Source: Gemmatimonadota bacterium (GTDB taxonomy: Bacteria > Gemmatimonadota > Gemmatimonadetes > Longimicrobiales > Gaopeijiaceae). Taken from it: a stretch of 41,877 bases of DNA. The translations under genes were made by a program, and so were the position numbers. The stretch spans positions 1-41,877 of the forward strand of contig VXLT01000134.1 of assembly GCA_009841475.1 (NCBI GenBank), given 5' to 3'. Positions within the stretch are counted from its first letter, which is position 1. Each line of letters opens with the position of its first letter. Of the stretch, positions 10,101 through 17,725 are shown one piece after another. Under the pieces are notes generated by a model. That model did no database searches. It had not been told where the DNA came from and saw nothing but the letters and a program-made list of their open reading frames with translations.

Positions 10101-11168
10101 CTCCACACCATCGATAGCCAAGGTAATGTCGGAGGGAATCCTTGCCTGTTCGAAACCGGTGAGAACGGGCGAGTTGTCGTGCTTCACCAAGATGGTCTCC
10201 GGGGACAGATTGCGGTGAAGCATCGGCTGGTCTCCTTCGCCTTCTCCATGCAATTCCGCCAAGGCGCGTACCGCGGCCCTGGCAAAGTCCACCCGGGCCA
10301 ACACACCCCAGGATTCGTCTTCGCGGCGCTGTCCGATGCTCGGTGCTTCCCGATCGACAATACTGAAGAAACTCATCTCCGCCGGGTAGTTGGGCGCATC
10401 CTGGAATGAGTCATAGATGCGAGGGGCCCAAGGATACCGCTGGAGACGGTGAAGGGCTTCAAACTCTCTGCGCGCTATCGTTTCCAGATTCGTGCCTTCA
10501 CCGGAGGAGAAATCGTACAGGTGAAGGAGGAGACGATCCTGTCTGACAGAGTGCACCCCCCTGTAGACGCGGTGGAAAGTGCTCGCTGGAGGCGTTACGA
10601 GTTCCAGGTTGACATAGCTGGAGAACTCTCGGAGTGAGCCGTCTGGCCCGACAAGTCTCTTAGGCTGAAGCCGATGGGCAGCCGCGGCAATCTGCTCTGG
10701 AGTCAAAGACTCTCGGCGCTCCAGTCCCAGTGCTTCCTGCCAGTCTTTAGCAAGAGAGAAGAATGGCACGCCACGGATCTTGCCCCGCCCCAGAAGGCGC
10801 CTTGCTTTGGACGGAGGCTGGGTGATCAGGACGGCACCGTCGACGTAAGGGGCCTCCGGCAGAACCCTTCTCAGTTTGGAGCCGACTCGCCGGGCCTTCA
10901 TGTTCAGCAGATCCGCTGCCCGTTCGGCCAATTGGCGACTCCTATCCGTCCAGTGCTTGACCTCGATTACCCGAACGCCTGGAGGACCAATAGCGACGAT
11001 ATCGATCTCGTCGGACTGACGCTGGTTGGTTACCGAGAGTGTCAGGTTGGTCAGGAGAACCCATTTCCCCTCTGTCTGGAGGGACGCCAATCCCGCCTTC
11101 AGTCGATTGAAGGCAGTTACTTCACTCCTGTTCGCGGCGGGGCCGCAATGGCGAAGGTCGACTTCCAC
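7116..11168 (-). CDS. MAD6/PglW-like NERD nuclease, pseudokinase, kinase and P-loop NTPase fusion
   Basis: Protein of 1350 residues, first gene of the operon. Domains in order: NERD nuclease-related domain (residues 1-120) with E16, D56 and an IEVKHW strand (E69, K71). A first kinase fold around 200-430 has its catalytic loop changed to HRNLSPE near 318 and GFE in place of DFG, so it is probably a pseudokinase. A second kinase starts near 465 with loop GSGGVG, Lys in FVGKIA, catalytic HGDVSPRN near 593 and DYD near 612, so it looks active. A P-loop NTPase has GNAGDGKT near 811. A Cys cluster (CLSC...C) near 980 may bind zinc. A NERD domain plus Ser/Thr kinase is also the layout of BREX type 2 PglW, but no pglX or pglZ is present. 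The start is GTG, the only usual start codon after an in-frame TGA at 11193-11195; no strong ribosome site is visible. Inferred role: sensor or signalling component of the defence system. Confidence 0.75.
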   Translation of the reverse strand: MEVDLRHCGPAANRSEVTAFNRLKAGLASLQTEGKWVLLTNLTLSVTNQRQSDEIDIVAIGPPGVRVIEVKHWTDRSRQLAERAADLLNMKARRVGSKLRRVLPEAPYVDGAVLITQPPSKARRLLGRGKIRGVPFFSLAKDWQEALGLERRESLTPEQIAAAAHRLQPKRLVGPDGSLREFSSYVNLELVTPPASTFHRVYRGVHSVRQDRLLLHLYDFSSGEGTNLETIARREFEALHRLQRYPWAPRIYDSFQDAPNYPAEMSFFSIVDREAPSIGQRREDESWGVLARVDFARAAVRALAELHGEGEGDQPMLHRNLSPETILVKHDNSPVLTGFEQARIPSDITLAIDGVEDGRWPDVVSPEIRIGGLGAASPQSDIYSLCSSLQVLFPDEGVDWQSKGASRALAEGLEVAPDERVQLAELDRELTELLGEQLPPSPAPPARYWAEGQVVPFRGRDYRIVTRLGSGGVGTAFKVVELDRDTQGEVGTFVGKIAHDAANGEWARRSYQLAREPVSKHLALASVFEVTTEWQENEFVALSTWIDGSALADFTGVIPLLAEQNREDPQELATRWLRTMCEALDTMHRNGLAHGDVSPRNMILSGEDLVLTDYDCVARIGDTKRSGGATLYASPVNATNVEVTPADDIYALAASFFHVLFDREPFARDGDRLQKDELNWEGADRDEYPELVEFFERAVHTDSAEPLLTAADALGTLTKDSTSEPELVVEESPGQGIDASQPEEARIRSPNEVPWLRQLLTSYPGSRWGNRETRGLDTHFATQTYVKTELEAVLFDDIMNRRARLVILCGNAGDGKTAMLQHLAESLGMGRHDSSQRIVDQVIDDGLRVRMNLDGSAAFRGRSADEVLDGFLEPFRRGPPSEDIVHLLAINDGRLLEWIGGPPHTPLKSNLQDLLEVSSRESGEDSLETESHIAFYHLNQRSHVGSVLTKEKRIATEFLERLLNGLYGGDRARDTWEPCLSCSAKESCGVFRATKMFGPDGLQGVESRQIRERARKRLFSALQAVHFRGETHITVRELRTALVYILFGTHYCSDHHDRTVSSGRAYWDRAFAPESPRRQGDVLRELVHLDPALEAHPKVDRQLLRDAPFQSEERPEEQLASARRRAYFEWSEQRIRRVAGEEDAERSLSLAQGRNLPHFGDICLMNEEARGELCAHLCRGIARLGDLPPLAVERPDIVPLRIVPRTPTETAFWTEKPIHRFTLVSESDTSVEDDSDSKAPAVDERLPRKAYLTYRYQDGRTESLRLSAGLFHRLLRLAEGFQLGDVSTDDTFANLSVFLRRLVQEDDRELMAWSPMRDEVIYQVSAKFADRPEGRHQVLVIRPSQWDGGS

Positions 11169-11222
11169 GGCGTTTCGTGGTTGGTGAATGGGTCAATGGC
11201 TGGATGGGACGAACGGGTTAGA

Positions 11223-11251
11223 AATGTACCTATTAGGTGCGCTTGATCCAA
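11223..11251 (-). promoter_or_regulatory. Candidate promoter of the MAD6-7-8-like operon
   Basis: On the minus strand TTGGAT (11251-11246) and TACATT (11228-11223) are separated by 17 bases, giving a predicted start site about 48 bases before the GTG. The spacer overlaps a perfect 11-base palindrome, ACCTATTAGGT at 11228-11238, that could be an operator. Both hexamers match the sigma-70 consensus in only four of six positions, so this is tentative. Confidence 0.35.
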
Positions 11252-11352
11252 CTCACGCGAACTCTGACTCGGCGCTCGCCGGGGGAGTCTGTCCAGTTAG
11301 CACGCTCATGAAGCCGCAGCGTGACGTGGTGAGAAGACAGGAAGGCAACACG

Positions 11353-11399
11353 AGAATGTCAAGCTCCGGTTACATTATGTCAAGTGTACTTGACATTCT
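11353..11399. promoter_or_regulatory. Three ATGTCAAG half-sites forming nested inverted repeats
   Basis: AGAATGTCAAG (11353-11363) and CTTGACATTCT (11389-11399) are perfect inverted copies. A third copy, ATGTCAAGT (11376/7-11385), forms a tight palindrome with ACTTGACAT, leaving a 2-base centre. The array lies in the divergent gap between the defence operon (start 11168) and the EcoRII-N-like gene (start 11539). The layout resembles a repressor operator; no HTH gene is adjacent. Confidence 0.5.
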
Positions 11400-11538
11400 T
11401 GCGCTCCAAAGATGCCCCGCCACCCCTAAACCCCCTGCCGCGACCGAGAAAAGCCGTCCAGCGCCGCCAACAACTCCGCCCCCGTCATTGCGCTCCCGGC
11501 AGCGACCACCAGGTTAATCCAGACCCGGAGGCCACGCG

Positions 11539-12066
11539 ATGGAACCCCCCCACAACCCACCTACCCTGACCGCAACCGACCGCCTCAGGCCCTGGATCGC
11601 CCAATGGATCGGCGCCAACTGGCTCTGGCACGCCAAGTTCCTCTCCGGCACCGAGACCTCGGCCACCCAAGCCCACCGCCCCGGCCCCTGCGTCCCCCGA
11701 CACCTGCTCACACCCGCGTTCTCGTCACTGACGGATGACGTCACGCCCACCCCCGTCGAATTCGACATCGAGATCGACTCCCACGGATTCCACGAGGCCC
11801 AAGTCCGCGCCGTTCCCCACACCGGCAAGGGCCTCTTCGGCGCACCGCTGCCCGAATTTCGCCTCACCAACCTCAGCCCCTCCTCCCCTCTGCGGGATCA
11901 CGAGAACACCGGCGCCCTGGCGATCTTCGCATTCCGGCCTGGCCCCGGCCCCGCCTCGCCCAACTGCCGGCTGTGGATCTGCCGCAACCCGGACGAAACG
12001 GACGTAGCCAACGACCTGATCGGCCCGGTGGAACCGGGCTTCCCTGCCCCGTGGGGCCCACCCTAA
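11539..12066 (+). CDS. Stand-alone EcoRII-N-like effector DNA-binding domain protein
   Basis: 175 residues. The segment starting NWLWHAKFLSGTETSATQAH (about residues 28-47) and continuing to a VP motif strongly recalls the N-terminal effector-binding domain of EcoRII-type restriction enzymes, which carries a conserved K-x-LS-x-N/T-D/E-T-x-x-T-x-x-H-Q signature. The catalytic EcoRII C-terminal domain is absent, so this protein probably only reads DNA. The ATG at 11539 has GGAGG eight bases upstream. The HNH nuclease gene begins seven bases after its stop, so the two are probably co-transcribed and could form a split reader/nuclease. Codon use is very GC-rich, like its neighbours. The alternative is a truncated restriction enzyme. 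Confidence 0.6.
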   Translation: MEPPHNPPTLTATDRLRPWIAQWIGANWLWHAKFLSGTETSATQAHRPGPCVPRHLLTPAFSSLTDDVTPTPVEFDIEIDSHGFHEAQVRAVPHTGKGLFGAPLPEFRLTNLSPSSPLRDHENTGALAIFAFRPGPGPASPNCRLWICRNPDETDVANDLIGPVEPGFPAPWGPP

Positions 12067-12073
12067 ACCGCCC

Positions 12074-12975
12074 ATGCCCAAAGCCGTCCTCACCACCAAG
12101 GTCGATCCCTCGTACGACGACCTCCCCGAGGAGCGATACCACTTCCCGCGCACCTACCTGAACGCGGCGCGGGCCGCCCTCGGCGACTGGATCGTCTACT
12201 ACGAGCCCCGCCGCTCCAGCGCCCACCTGTCCAGCAGCGGAGCGCGCCAGTCGTATTTCGCGACGGCGCGGATCGTGCGCGTCGATGCCGATCCGCGCCG
12301 GGCCGATCACTACTACGCGTACGTCGAGGACTATCTGGAATTCGACCGTCCGGTTCCCTTCCGCGAGCGCGGCTTCTTCTACGAGAGCGGACTGCGGAAG
12401 GAAGACGGTTCGGTGAACAAGGGCAGGTTCGGGCGTTCGGTCAGGCTCCTGGCGGACGACGAGTACAGCATGATCCTGGCCGCGGGGTTCGAGACCGGAA
12501 CCGCCGAGCGCGAGCGATTCGGCATCCGCGAAGGGGTCCGCCGCGATCCCCGTCTGCTGGAACTGGCGGACCGGCCCATCATCGAGCGGCTGTCACGGCG
12601 ACCGTTTCGCGACCGGGTGTTCTCCACGGGCATCAAGCGGGCCTACGACAACACCTGCGCGATCAGCGGTCTCCGGATCATCACGGCGGCGGGCGGGCCG
12701 AGGCCCAGGCCGCGCACATCCGGCCCGTGCACGCCAACGGACCGGACAGCCTCCGCAACGGCGTAGCGCTCAGCTCCACCTTCCACTGGATGTTCGACCG
12801 CGGCCTGATCTCGATCGACGACGACTACAGCCTGCTCTTCAAGAGGAACGCGGTCCCCGGCAACGTGCTGTCGCTGATGAACCCCGACGGGCGGCTGCGG
12901 GTGCCGGAGCAGGAGATCTACCGGCCGCACCGGCGGTTTCTGGAGTACCACCGGGAGGAAGTGTTCAAGGGGTGA
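12074..12975 (+). pseudogene. HNH endonuclease with a frameshift inside the HNH motif
   Basis: The reading frame from ATG 12074 encodes an uncharacterised N-terminal domain (about 150 residues, aromatic-rich, vaguely like EVE/SRA reader domains) and enters the HNH core at YDNTCAISGLRII. It then shifts frame near 12683-12690. The rest (AAHIRPVHANGP, RNGVALSSTFHWMFDRGL, ending at 12975) reads in another frame. One missing base after ATCATC (ACGGCGGC instead of AACGGCGGC) explains this exactly and would restore the expected NGGGRAEAQAAH. The gene therefore encodes an HNH nuclease (H-N-H residues in AAH, RNG and TFH) that is either broken or mis-sequenced. A 285-bp near-copy of its 3' end is at 20232-20516. 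Confidence 0.75.
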
Positions 12976-12976
12976 G

Positions 12977-13525
12977 TCAGAGACCGAGGGCGTCCAGCAG
13001 CTCGCGCAGTTGCGGATCGTGACGAGCTGCACGGGTGAGATCTGCCAGCGTAAACCGCCGTACCAGCTGATCCGCGCTCAGCGATCCTTTGTCGTACTCC
13101 GGCCACAGTCTCTGCAGTTGAACCTCGGCATCGCCGGCCCCGATCCTGTGCGTCTCGCGCCCCTCGTGCAGGCGGACCAGAAGTCCCTCAAGGTTGGGGG
13201 TCATCAGGACGACATCCAGCCTCCGCCTGGACGCCTCGGCCAATGCGTCACGGCCCGCCCGCCGATCCTGTTCAATGCGATCGGAGTCCAGCAGAACCAA
13301 CCGCACCTTCAGGCTCCGGCGGTCGGGATGCCGAATCAGGCGGCGGCGCGCGTGGTCGACCACTTGTAACGAGTCGCCGCCGGTCGCCGACTTGACATCC
13401 AGATGAAGATGAAGGCCCGCTGCGTCGCAAATCCGCTGGAGAAACTGAACGAAGGCCCGGTCGCTCTTCCCCTCTACTCCGATGAAGATGACGCGTCTGC
13501 GCTTGACCCCACCCCGCCGCCACAT
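12977..13525 (-). CDS. RloB-like TOPRIM-domain protein
   Basis: 182 residues. It begins with a TOPRIM fold: strand VIFIGVEGKSD carries the catalytic Glu, and VRLVLLDSDR supplies the DxD acidic pair. VVLMTPNLEGLLVRLHEG resembles the NPcFElWlllH motif of RloB proteins. The ATG at 13525 lies six bases after the stop of the ABC-type ATPase gene, with GAGGGG between them, so the two are one operon. ATPase plus TOPRIM pairs (RloAB, PARIS, Gabija, OLD-type) are known anti-phage modules in which the ATPase senses and the TOPRIM protein cleaves nucleic acid. RloB fits better than the larger AriB (DUF4435). It ends one base from the convergent HNH gene. Confidence 0.7.
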   Translation of the reverse strand: MWRRGGVKRRRVIFIGVEGKSDRAFVQFLQRICDAAGLHLHLDVKSATGGDSLQVVDHARRRLIRHPDRRSLKVRLVLLDSDRIEQDRRAGRDALAEASRRRLDVVLMTPNLEGLLVRLHEGRETHRIGAGDAEVQLQRLWPEYDKGSLSADQLVRRFTLADLTRAARHDPQLRELLDALGL

Positions 13526-13531
13526 CGCCCC

Positions 13532-14737
13532 TCAACCGATTCTGGGCAGCCCGCCAAGCACACCCGACCGATACTTCGGATAGAGTCGCACATCACGCCG
13601 CAGACCCTTGACATCCTGCGCGCCGTGCACACAAGTGGCACCGCCATTGTCCTTCTCGACGATAAAGACCTCTTCCTTCTCCAGGCCATCGAGCAAGCCG
13701 ACGTGATGCGAGGACATCAGCAGTTGGGCGTCATTCGGGTTGCTCTCGCGGGACCGGAACCAGTCCAGGATCTCCGCGAGCATGTCGACGTGCAGGGCTC
13801 CATCGATTTCGTCGAGGATCGCCAAGCCGGTGATATCCAGCGCAAACCTGATCAATGGTAGCAGGTGCACCAGCTTTCGGGTGCCCCTGGACTCCAAGCC
13901 GAGCACGATCGGCCCATCCAACCCCCTGTGGCTGAAACGGATGTGCTTGCCGCCGAATCCGTCGACGACCTCTATGTCCTCGATTCCAAGATCGCTTCGA
14001 CGGACCTGGCCCCGCGCCCATGCCCGTGCCTCGCCACTTGCCTCCAACCACCCAATGACGGTCGAGGTATCCGGTGTGAACGTGTCATTGCCGGCAATGT
14101 TGCTCGCGCCGAGCAGGGTGTCTCTGAGAAAGACCGCGAACCGGGTCGCAACGGGCACGTTGACCAACGCCAGCGTGCCGACCGCCGACCGACTGGGCTC
14201 AACTCCTTTCAGGCGATCGTCCGCCGCAGTGAGACCGAACTCGCGAGAAACGTAAACGGGCTCCCCGGGGGACCGCCGCTCCAGCAGTCTGCGCCGCCTT
14301 CCCTTGGGAAAGTGGACCAGTGTTTCGTGATTCACGAATAGAGGACCATCTCCGCCGTCGTCCGTCGGTTGTCGTCCGATCTCGACTTCGTACCGAAATC
14401 TCCGCGCACCTTCGCCAGGCGCGAGGAAATCCCCCTCGGCCTCAAGGGCGAAGCGTGTCGGCGCCCACCTTGTCTCGTGTGACAGGAACGGCAACAGGGT
14501 GACGGGTTCGGTGGGCGACGAGCCGATCCGCCCCAAGTCCACCAACGCTCGAAGCAAGGTCGTCTTGCCCGATCCATTCGGCCCCATCAGAACAGCGACG
14601 GTGGGCAGCCGAACGTCCGGCCTGGCCGCGCTCCGGCGGAAGCACGCGAGGTCCGGCGCCGTACCCGGGATCCGGAGATCGAGAGTCACGGATTCGCGTA
14701 TGGATCCGTAATTGGATACTGAGAATGTATGTATCAT
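13532..14737 (-). CDS. RloA-like ABC/AAA-type ATPase (copy 1)
   Basis: About 401 residues. N-terminal strand MIHTFSVSNYGSIRE is typical of RecF/SMC-like defence ATPases. Walker A is GPNGSGKTT near residue 60, a signature-like ESRGTRK near 285, Walker B LAILDEID near 305, and an H-loop SSHH near 345. The start is the ATG at 14737, since the paralogue at 19592 starts at the same place; a TTG 27 bases upstream is less likely. It forms an operon with the TOPRIM gene and is divergent from mcrB. Copy 2 (18387-19592) is highly similar throughout, and the signature here reads SRG where copy 2 has SGG. Expected role: the sensor or activator of the TOPRIM effector in an anti-phage pair. Confidence 0.8.
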   Translation of the reverse strand: MIHTFSVSNYGSIRESVTLDLRIPGTAPDLACFRRSAARPDVRLPTVAVLMGPNGSGKTTLLRALVDLGRIGSSPTEPVTLLPFLSHETRWAPTRFALEAEGDFLAPGEGARRFRYEVEIGRQPTDDGGDGPLFVNHETLVHFPKGRRRRLLERRSPGEPVYVSREFGLTAADDRLKGVEPSRSAVGTLALVNVPVATRFAVFLRDTLLGASNIAGNDTFTPDTSTVIGWLEASGEARAWARGQVRRSDLGIEDIEVVDGFGGKHIRFSHRGLDGPIVLGLESRGTRKLVHLLPLIRFALDITGLAILDEIDGALHVDMLAEILDWFRSRESNPNDAQLLMSSHHVGLLDGLEKEEVFIVEKDNGGATCVHGAQDVKGLRRDVRLYPKYRSGVLGGLPRIG

Positions 14738-14743
14738 ATATTG

Positions 14744-14771
14744 ATAGTAACGAAAAACCGTCAATAGTCAA
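14744..14771 (-). promoter_or_regulatory. Promoter of ATPase copy 1, predicted leaderless
   Basis: On the minus strand TTGACT (14771-14766), a 16-base spacer and TACTAT (14749-14744) precede the ATG by exactly six bases, so transcription should start at or next to the start codon. The same elements with the same spacings are preserved upstream of copy 2. Confidence 0.6.
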
Positions 14772-14893
14772 CAACAGCTGCCCCTGATCCGGGATCTTCC
14801 AAGGCCCGCGGTGCGTTGATCTGCGGACCTCCCTCCCCTATTCTGGCTCCCACGCACGGTAGCCGACTAATCCACCCTCCACCAAAACTCCCC

Positions 14894-16624
14894 ATGCCCC
14901 GATTCAAAGAGCACGAGCAAATCCTCGCGGCCGCCCAACGCTGGAAGGACCAATGCCTGCTGGGTGAGCGATCGCTGTTCACCGACCGGTCCCTGTGGAC
15001 TCGCGCGAACTTCCAGAAGCTGCTGCCGCTCTTCGACGAGAATCTGGACGATCTGTACGAACGCCTGCTCGCCTCCGACTCTCCGAACGCCAAGTGCCTT
15101 TGGGCCGAAATCACCTGGCTGTACCACTTGGTCGAGCGCACCAGCTCCATGGGGCCCGAGGCCAAACGACGCCGGATCGCCGAGGTTTGGCGGTCGTCCG
15201 GGCGGGACTTCCCAGAAGGCCATGATCTCTTGGCGGACACTGTGCTTGGCGCCGGCATCCTCAACCCGGGTCGGGCCTATAGCAGACACGCCTGGAGGGA
15301 ATACCACTTCTTCGTGGTCGCCATGCTGGACTGGTTCGCGCTGGATGGAAGCAGGCGTGAATCCCTTCTCGGTGACGCCTGGGAGTTCGCCTCGTGGCTG
15401 GATGCTACCCGGCTCGCCCGCAACCGCATGTTTCGCCACGCGATCGTGTTTCTCTTCTTCCCCGACGAATTCGAACCGATCATCTCCAACAGCGGTAAGC
15501 GGAAGATCGTCAGCCGGCTGCATGAGGGTGAACGGGTCAACCCCTCCGATGCGGTCGCCGTCGACCGCGCGCTACTGAAGATCCGCGCGCGCCTCGAGGA
15601 AAAGTACCCTGGCGGCGAACACCACTTCTACCTCTCCCCGTTCAAGGAGCATTGGCAGGTACCCAAGCCGCCCGGGCCCCGATACACCACCAACGGCGGT
15701 ACCATTCGCGAGGTGGACAGCGATCAATACCAACCCGACCCACTCCGCTACCTCCCCACCCACGCCCAACAAGACCTCTTCATCCCCCCCACCCACTTCA
15801 ACCGCCTCCTCACCTCCCTCGAGCGCCGCAAGAACCTCATCCTCCAGGGCCCGCCCGGCACCGGGAAGACCTTCATCGCCCACCGCATCGCCTGGTGCCT
15901 GATCGGCCACAAGGACAACGACCCCATCGAGATGGTCCAGTTCCACCAGTCCTACGCCTACGAGGACTTCGTCGAGGGCTTCCGCCCCACCGACGACGGC
16001 GGCTTCACCCTCAAGCCCGGCGTCTTCCACCGCTTCTGCGAACGCGCGCGGGCCAACCCGGAGGTCCCCCACGTCTTCATCATCGACGAGATCAACCGGG
16101 GCAACCTGTCGCGCATCTTCGGCGAGCTTCTCATGCTGATCGAGCACGACAAGCGAAGCGAGGACTACGCCGTCGCGCTGACCTATTCCGACACGCGGTT
16201 CCACGTCCCGGCGAACGTCCACATCCTCGGCATGATGAACACCGCCGACCGGTCGCTGGCCCTGGTCGATTACGCGCTGCGCCGGCGGTTCGCCTTCGAG
16301 ACGCTAGAGCCGGCCTACGAGTCGGACCACGGCCGGAACGCGTTCACGGACTACCTCACGTCACACGGCGCGGACCCCGCCCTGCCCCGCCGCATCTGCG
16401 ACCGGATGGGCACGCTCAACAAGATGATTCGCGACGACCGCGAACTCGGCCGCGGCTTCGAGGTCGGCCACAGCTACTTCGTCCCCGACGACGGCGACGA
16501 GCCGTCCGAAGACTGGTACCGGCACATCGTGGACACCCAGATCGTCCCGCTTCTCCGCGAGTACTGGTTCGATTCGCTGGAGATTGTCGAGGAGGCCGTG
16601 GACGGACTCACAGCCGACGCCTGA
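14894..16624 (+). CDS. mcrB: McrB, GTP-dependent motor subunit of the McrBC modification-dependent restriction system
   Basis: McrB forms hexameric rings that hydrolyse GTP and drive the McrC nuclease on modified DNA. The protein is 576 residues from the ATG at 14894, chosen because the 26 residues upstream are proline-rich and not protein-like. Residues 1-270 are the specificity region and do not show a fold I recognise. The AAA+ domain has Walker A GPPGTGKT near 318, Walker B FIIDEINRGN near 394 and the McrB GTPase signature MNTADRS near 446, followed by the arginine-rich LRRRFAF. mcrC starts two bases after the stop. The gene is divergent from the RloA-like ATPase, sharing about 160 bases of control region. 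All core motifs look intact. Confidence 0.92.
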   Translation: MPRFKEHEQILAAAQRWKDQCLLGERSLFTDRSLWTRANFQKLLPLFDENLDDLYERLLASDSPNAKCLWAEITWLYHLVERTSSMGPEAKRRRIAEVWRSSGRDFPEGHDLLADTVLGAGILNPGRAYSRHAWREYHFFVVAMLDWFALDGSRRESLLGDAWEFASWLDATRLARNRMFRHAIVFLFFPDEFEPIISNSGKRKIVSRLHEGERVNPSDAVAVDRALLKIRARLEEKYPGGEHHFYLSPFKEHWQVPKPPGPRYTTNGGTIREVDSDQYQPDPLRYLPTHAQQDLFIPPTHFNRLLTSLERRKNLILQGPPGTGKTFIAHRIAWCLIGHKDNDPIEMVQFHQSYAYEDFVEGFRPTDDGGFTLKPGVFHRFCERARANPEVPHVFIIDEINRGNLSRIFGELLMLIEHDKRSEDYAVALTYSDTRFHVPANVHILGMMNTADRSLALVDYALRRRFAFETLEPAYESDHGRNAFTDYLTSHGADPALPRRICDRMGTLNKMIRDDRELGRGFEVGHSYFVPDDGDEPSEDWYRHIVDTQIVPLLREYWFDSLEIVEEAVDGLTADA

Positions 16625-16626
16625 CC

Positions 16627-17691
16627 TTGGACAGCATCCCGATCCTCAACGTCTACTACCTCCTCTGCTACGCGTGGAGGCACGTCCAAGAGCGGGACAC
16701 GAAGCGGCTCGCCAGCCTGGCCGACCTCTCGACCGTGCAGGACCTCCTCGGCAAAGTCCTCGCCACCGGCGTCAACCACCTCGTCCGCCGCGGCATCGCC
16801 CGGGGGTACGTGGAACGGCGGGAGGATCTCGCGGGCATTCGCGGCAAGCTGGCGGTCAGCGAGACGGCCAAGCGGGCACTGCGGTCGCGAGCCCGGGCCG
16901 CGTGCGACTTCGAGGAGCTGTCGGTGGACATCCTGCCCAACCGCATCCTGCGCACGTCGCTCCGCAGCCTGCTGAGCCCCCGGATTACACTGGACCGGTC
17001 CGTCCGCGGCGAGGTGCGCTCCGCCTACCGTCGGCTCGACGGCGTGTCGCGCGTCCGCCTGAAGAGGAACACCTTCGGCCAGGTCCAGCTGGGGGGCCAG
17101 CGCCGGGTCTACCATCACCTGCTATCGGTGTGCCGGCTCCTCCACCTGAGCTCGGTGGTCGACGAGAAGACCGGCCACACCACCTTCCGCGACTTCCGCC
17201 GCGACAAGGCCACCATGTGGAGGCTCTTCGAGGACTTCGTCACGGGATTCTACGAGCGCGAGCAGCGCCTCTACCGGGTGAATCCGGGAGGCCGCCGCCG
17301 GATCGACTGGGCGGACGCCCGCGCCACCGACGCCGCGAACCGCGCACGGATCCCCGTCATGGAAGCGGACGTCATCCTCGAATCACCCGATCGCCGCATC
17401 ATTCTGGACACGAAGTTCTACCGCGACGCGCTCGCCCGCGGACGCGGCACCGGCACCGGCAAGCTGCACTCGAACAACCTCTACCAGCTGCTCGCGTACC
17501 TGCGGAACCGCCAGGCCACCCGCCCGGACGGGGCGCGGCACGAGGGGATTCTGCTGTACCCGCAGACGGACGGGGAGCCGCTGAGGGCCGAGGTGTGGCT
17601 GGAGGGGTTCCGGATTCAGGCGCGGACGGTTGATCTGGATCGGGACTGGCGGCTGATTCGGGGGGAGATGCTGGGGGTGATTGGAGGGTGA
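16627..17691 (+). CDS. mcrC: McrC, nuclease subunit of the McrBC system
   Basis: 354 residues. I chose the TTG at 16627 because it gives the McrC start pattern MDSIPILNVYYLLCYAW two bases after the mcrB stop. The reading frame is open for nearly 1 kb further upstream, but that part overlaps mcrB. The C-terminal PD-(D/E)XK nuclease is visible: EADVILESP with its Asp near residue 247, then ILDTKFY near 258-264. McrC pairs with McrB hexamers and cleaves DNA at modified cytosines. The 3' end (17628-17686) recurs as a short relic at 19674-19731. Confidence 0.92.
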   Translation: MDSIPILNVYYLLCYAWRHVQERDTKRLASLADLSTVQDLLGKVLATGVNHLVRRGIARGYVERREDLAGIRGKLAVSETAKRALRSRARAACDFEELSVDILPNRILRTSLRSLLSPRITLDRSVRGEVRSAYRRLDGVSRVRLKRNTFGQVQLGGQRRVYHHLLSVCRLLHLSSVVDEKTGHTTFRDFRRDKATMWRLFEDFVTGFYEREQRLYRVNPGGRRRIDWADARATDAANRARIPVMEADVILESPDRRIILDTKFYRDALARGRGTGTGKLHSNNLYQLLAYLRNRQATRPDGARHEGILLYPQTDGEPLRAEVWLEGFRIQARTVDLDRDWRLIRGEMLGVIGG

Positions 17692-17725
17692 CTGGTCGGC
17701 ATGCGCTGGGTCAACTCCGAGCCGT

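Noticed and set aside
7116-11168. BREX type 2 (PglW) assignment
   Set aside because: NERD plus kinase fits PglW, but there is no PglX, PglY or PglZ nearby, the kinase is in tandem and the two following genes do not belong to BREX.
15652-16626. Long N-terminal extension of mcrC read in frame upstream of 16627
   Set aside because: It is a shadow of mcrB in another frame, rich in Pro, Arg and His. McrC family starts match the TTG at 16627.
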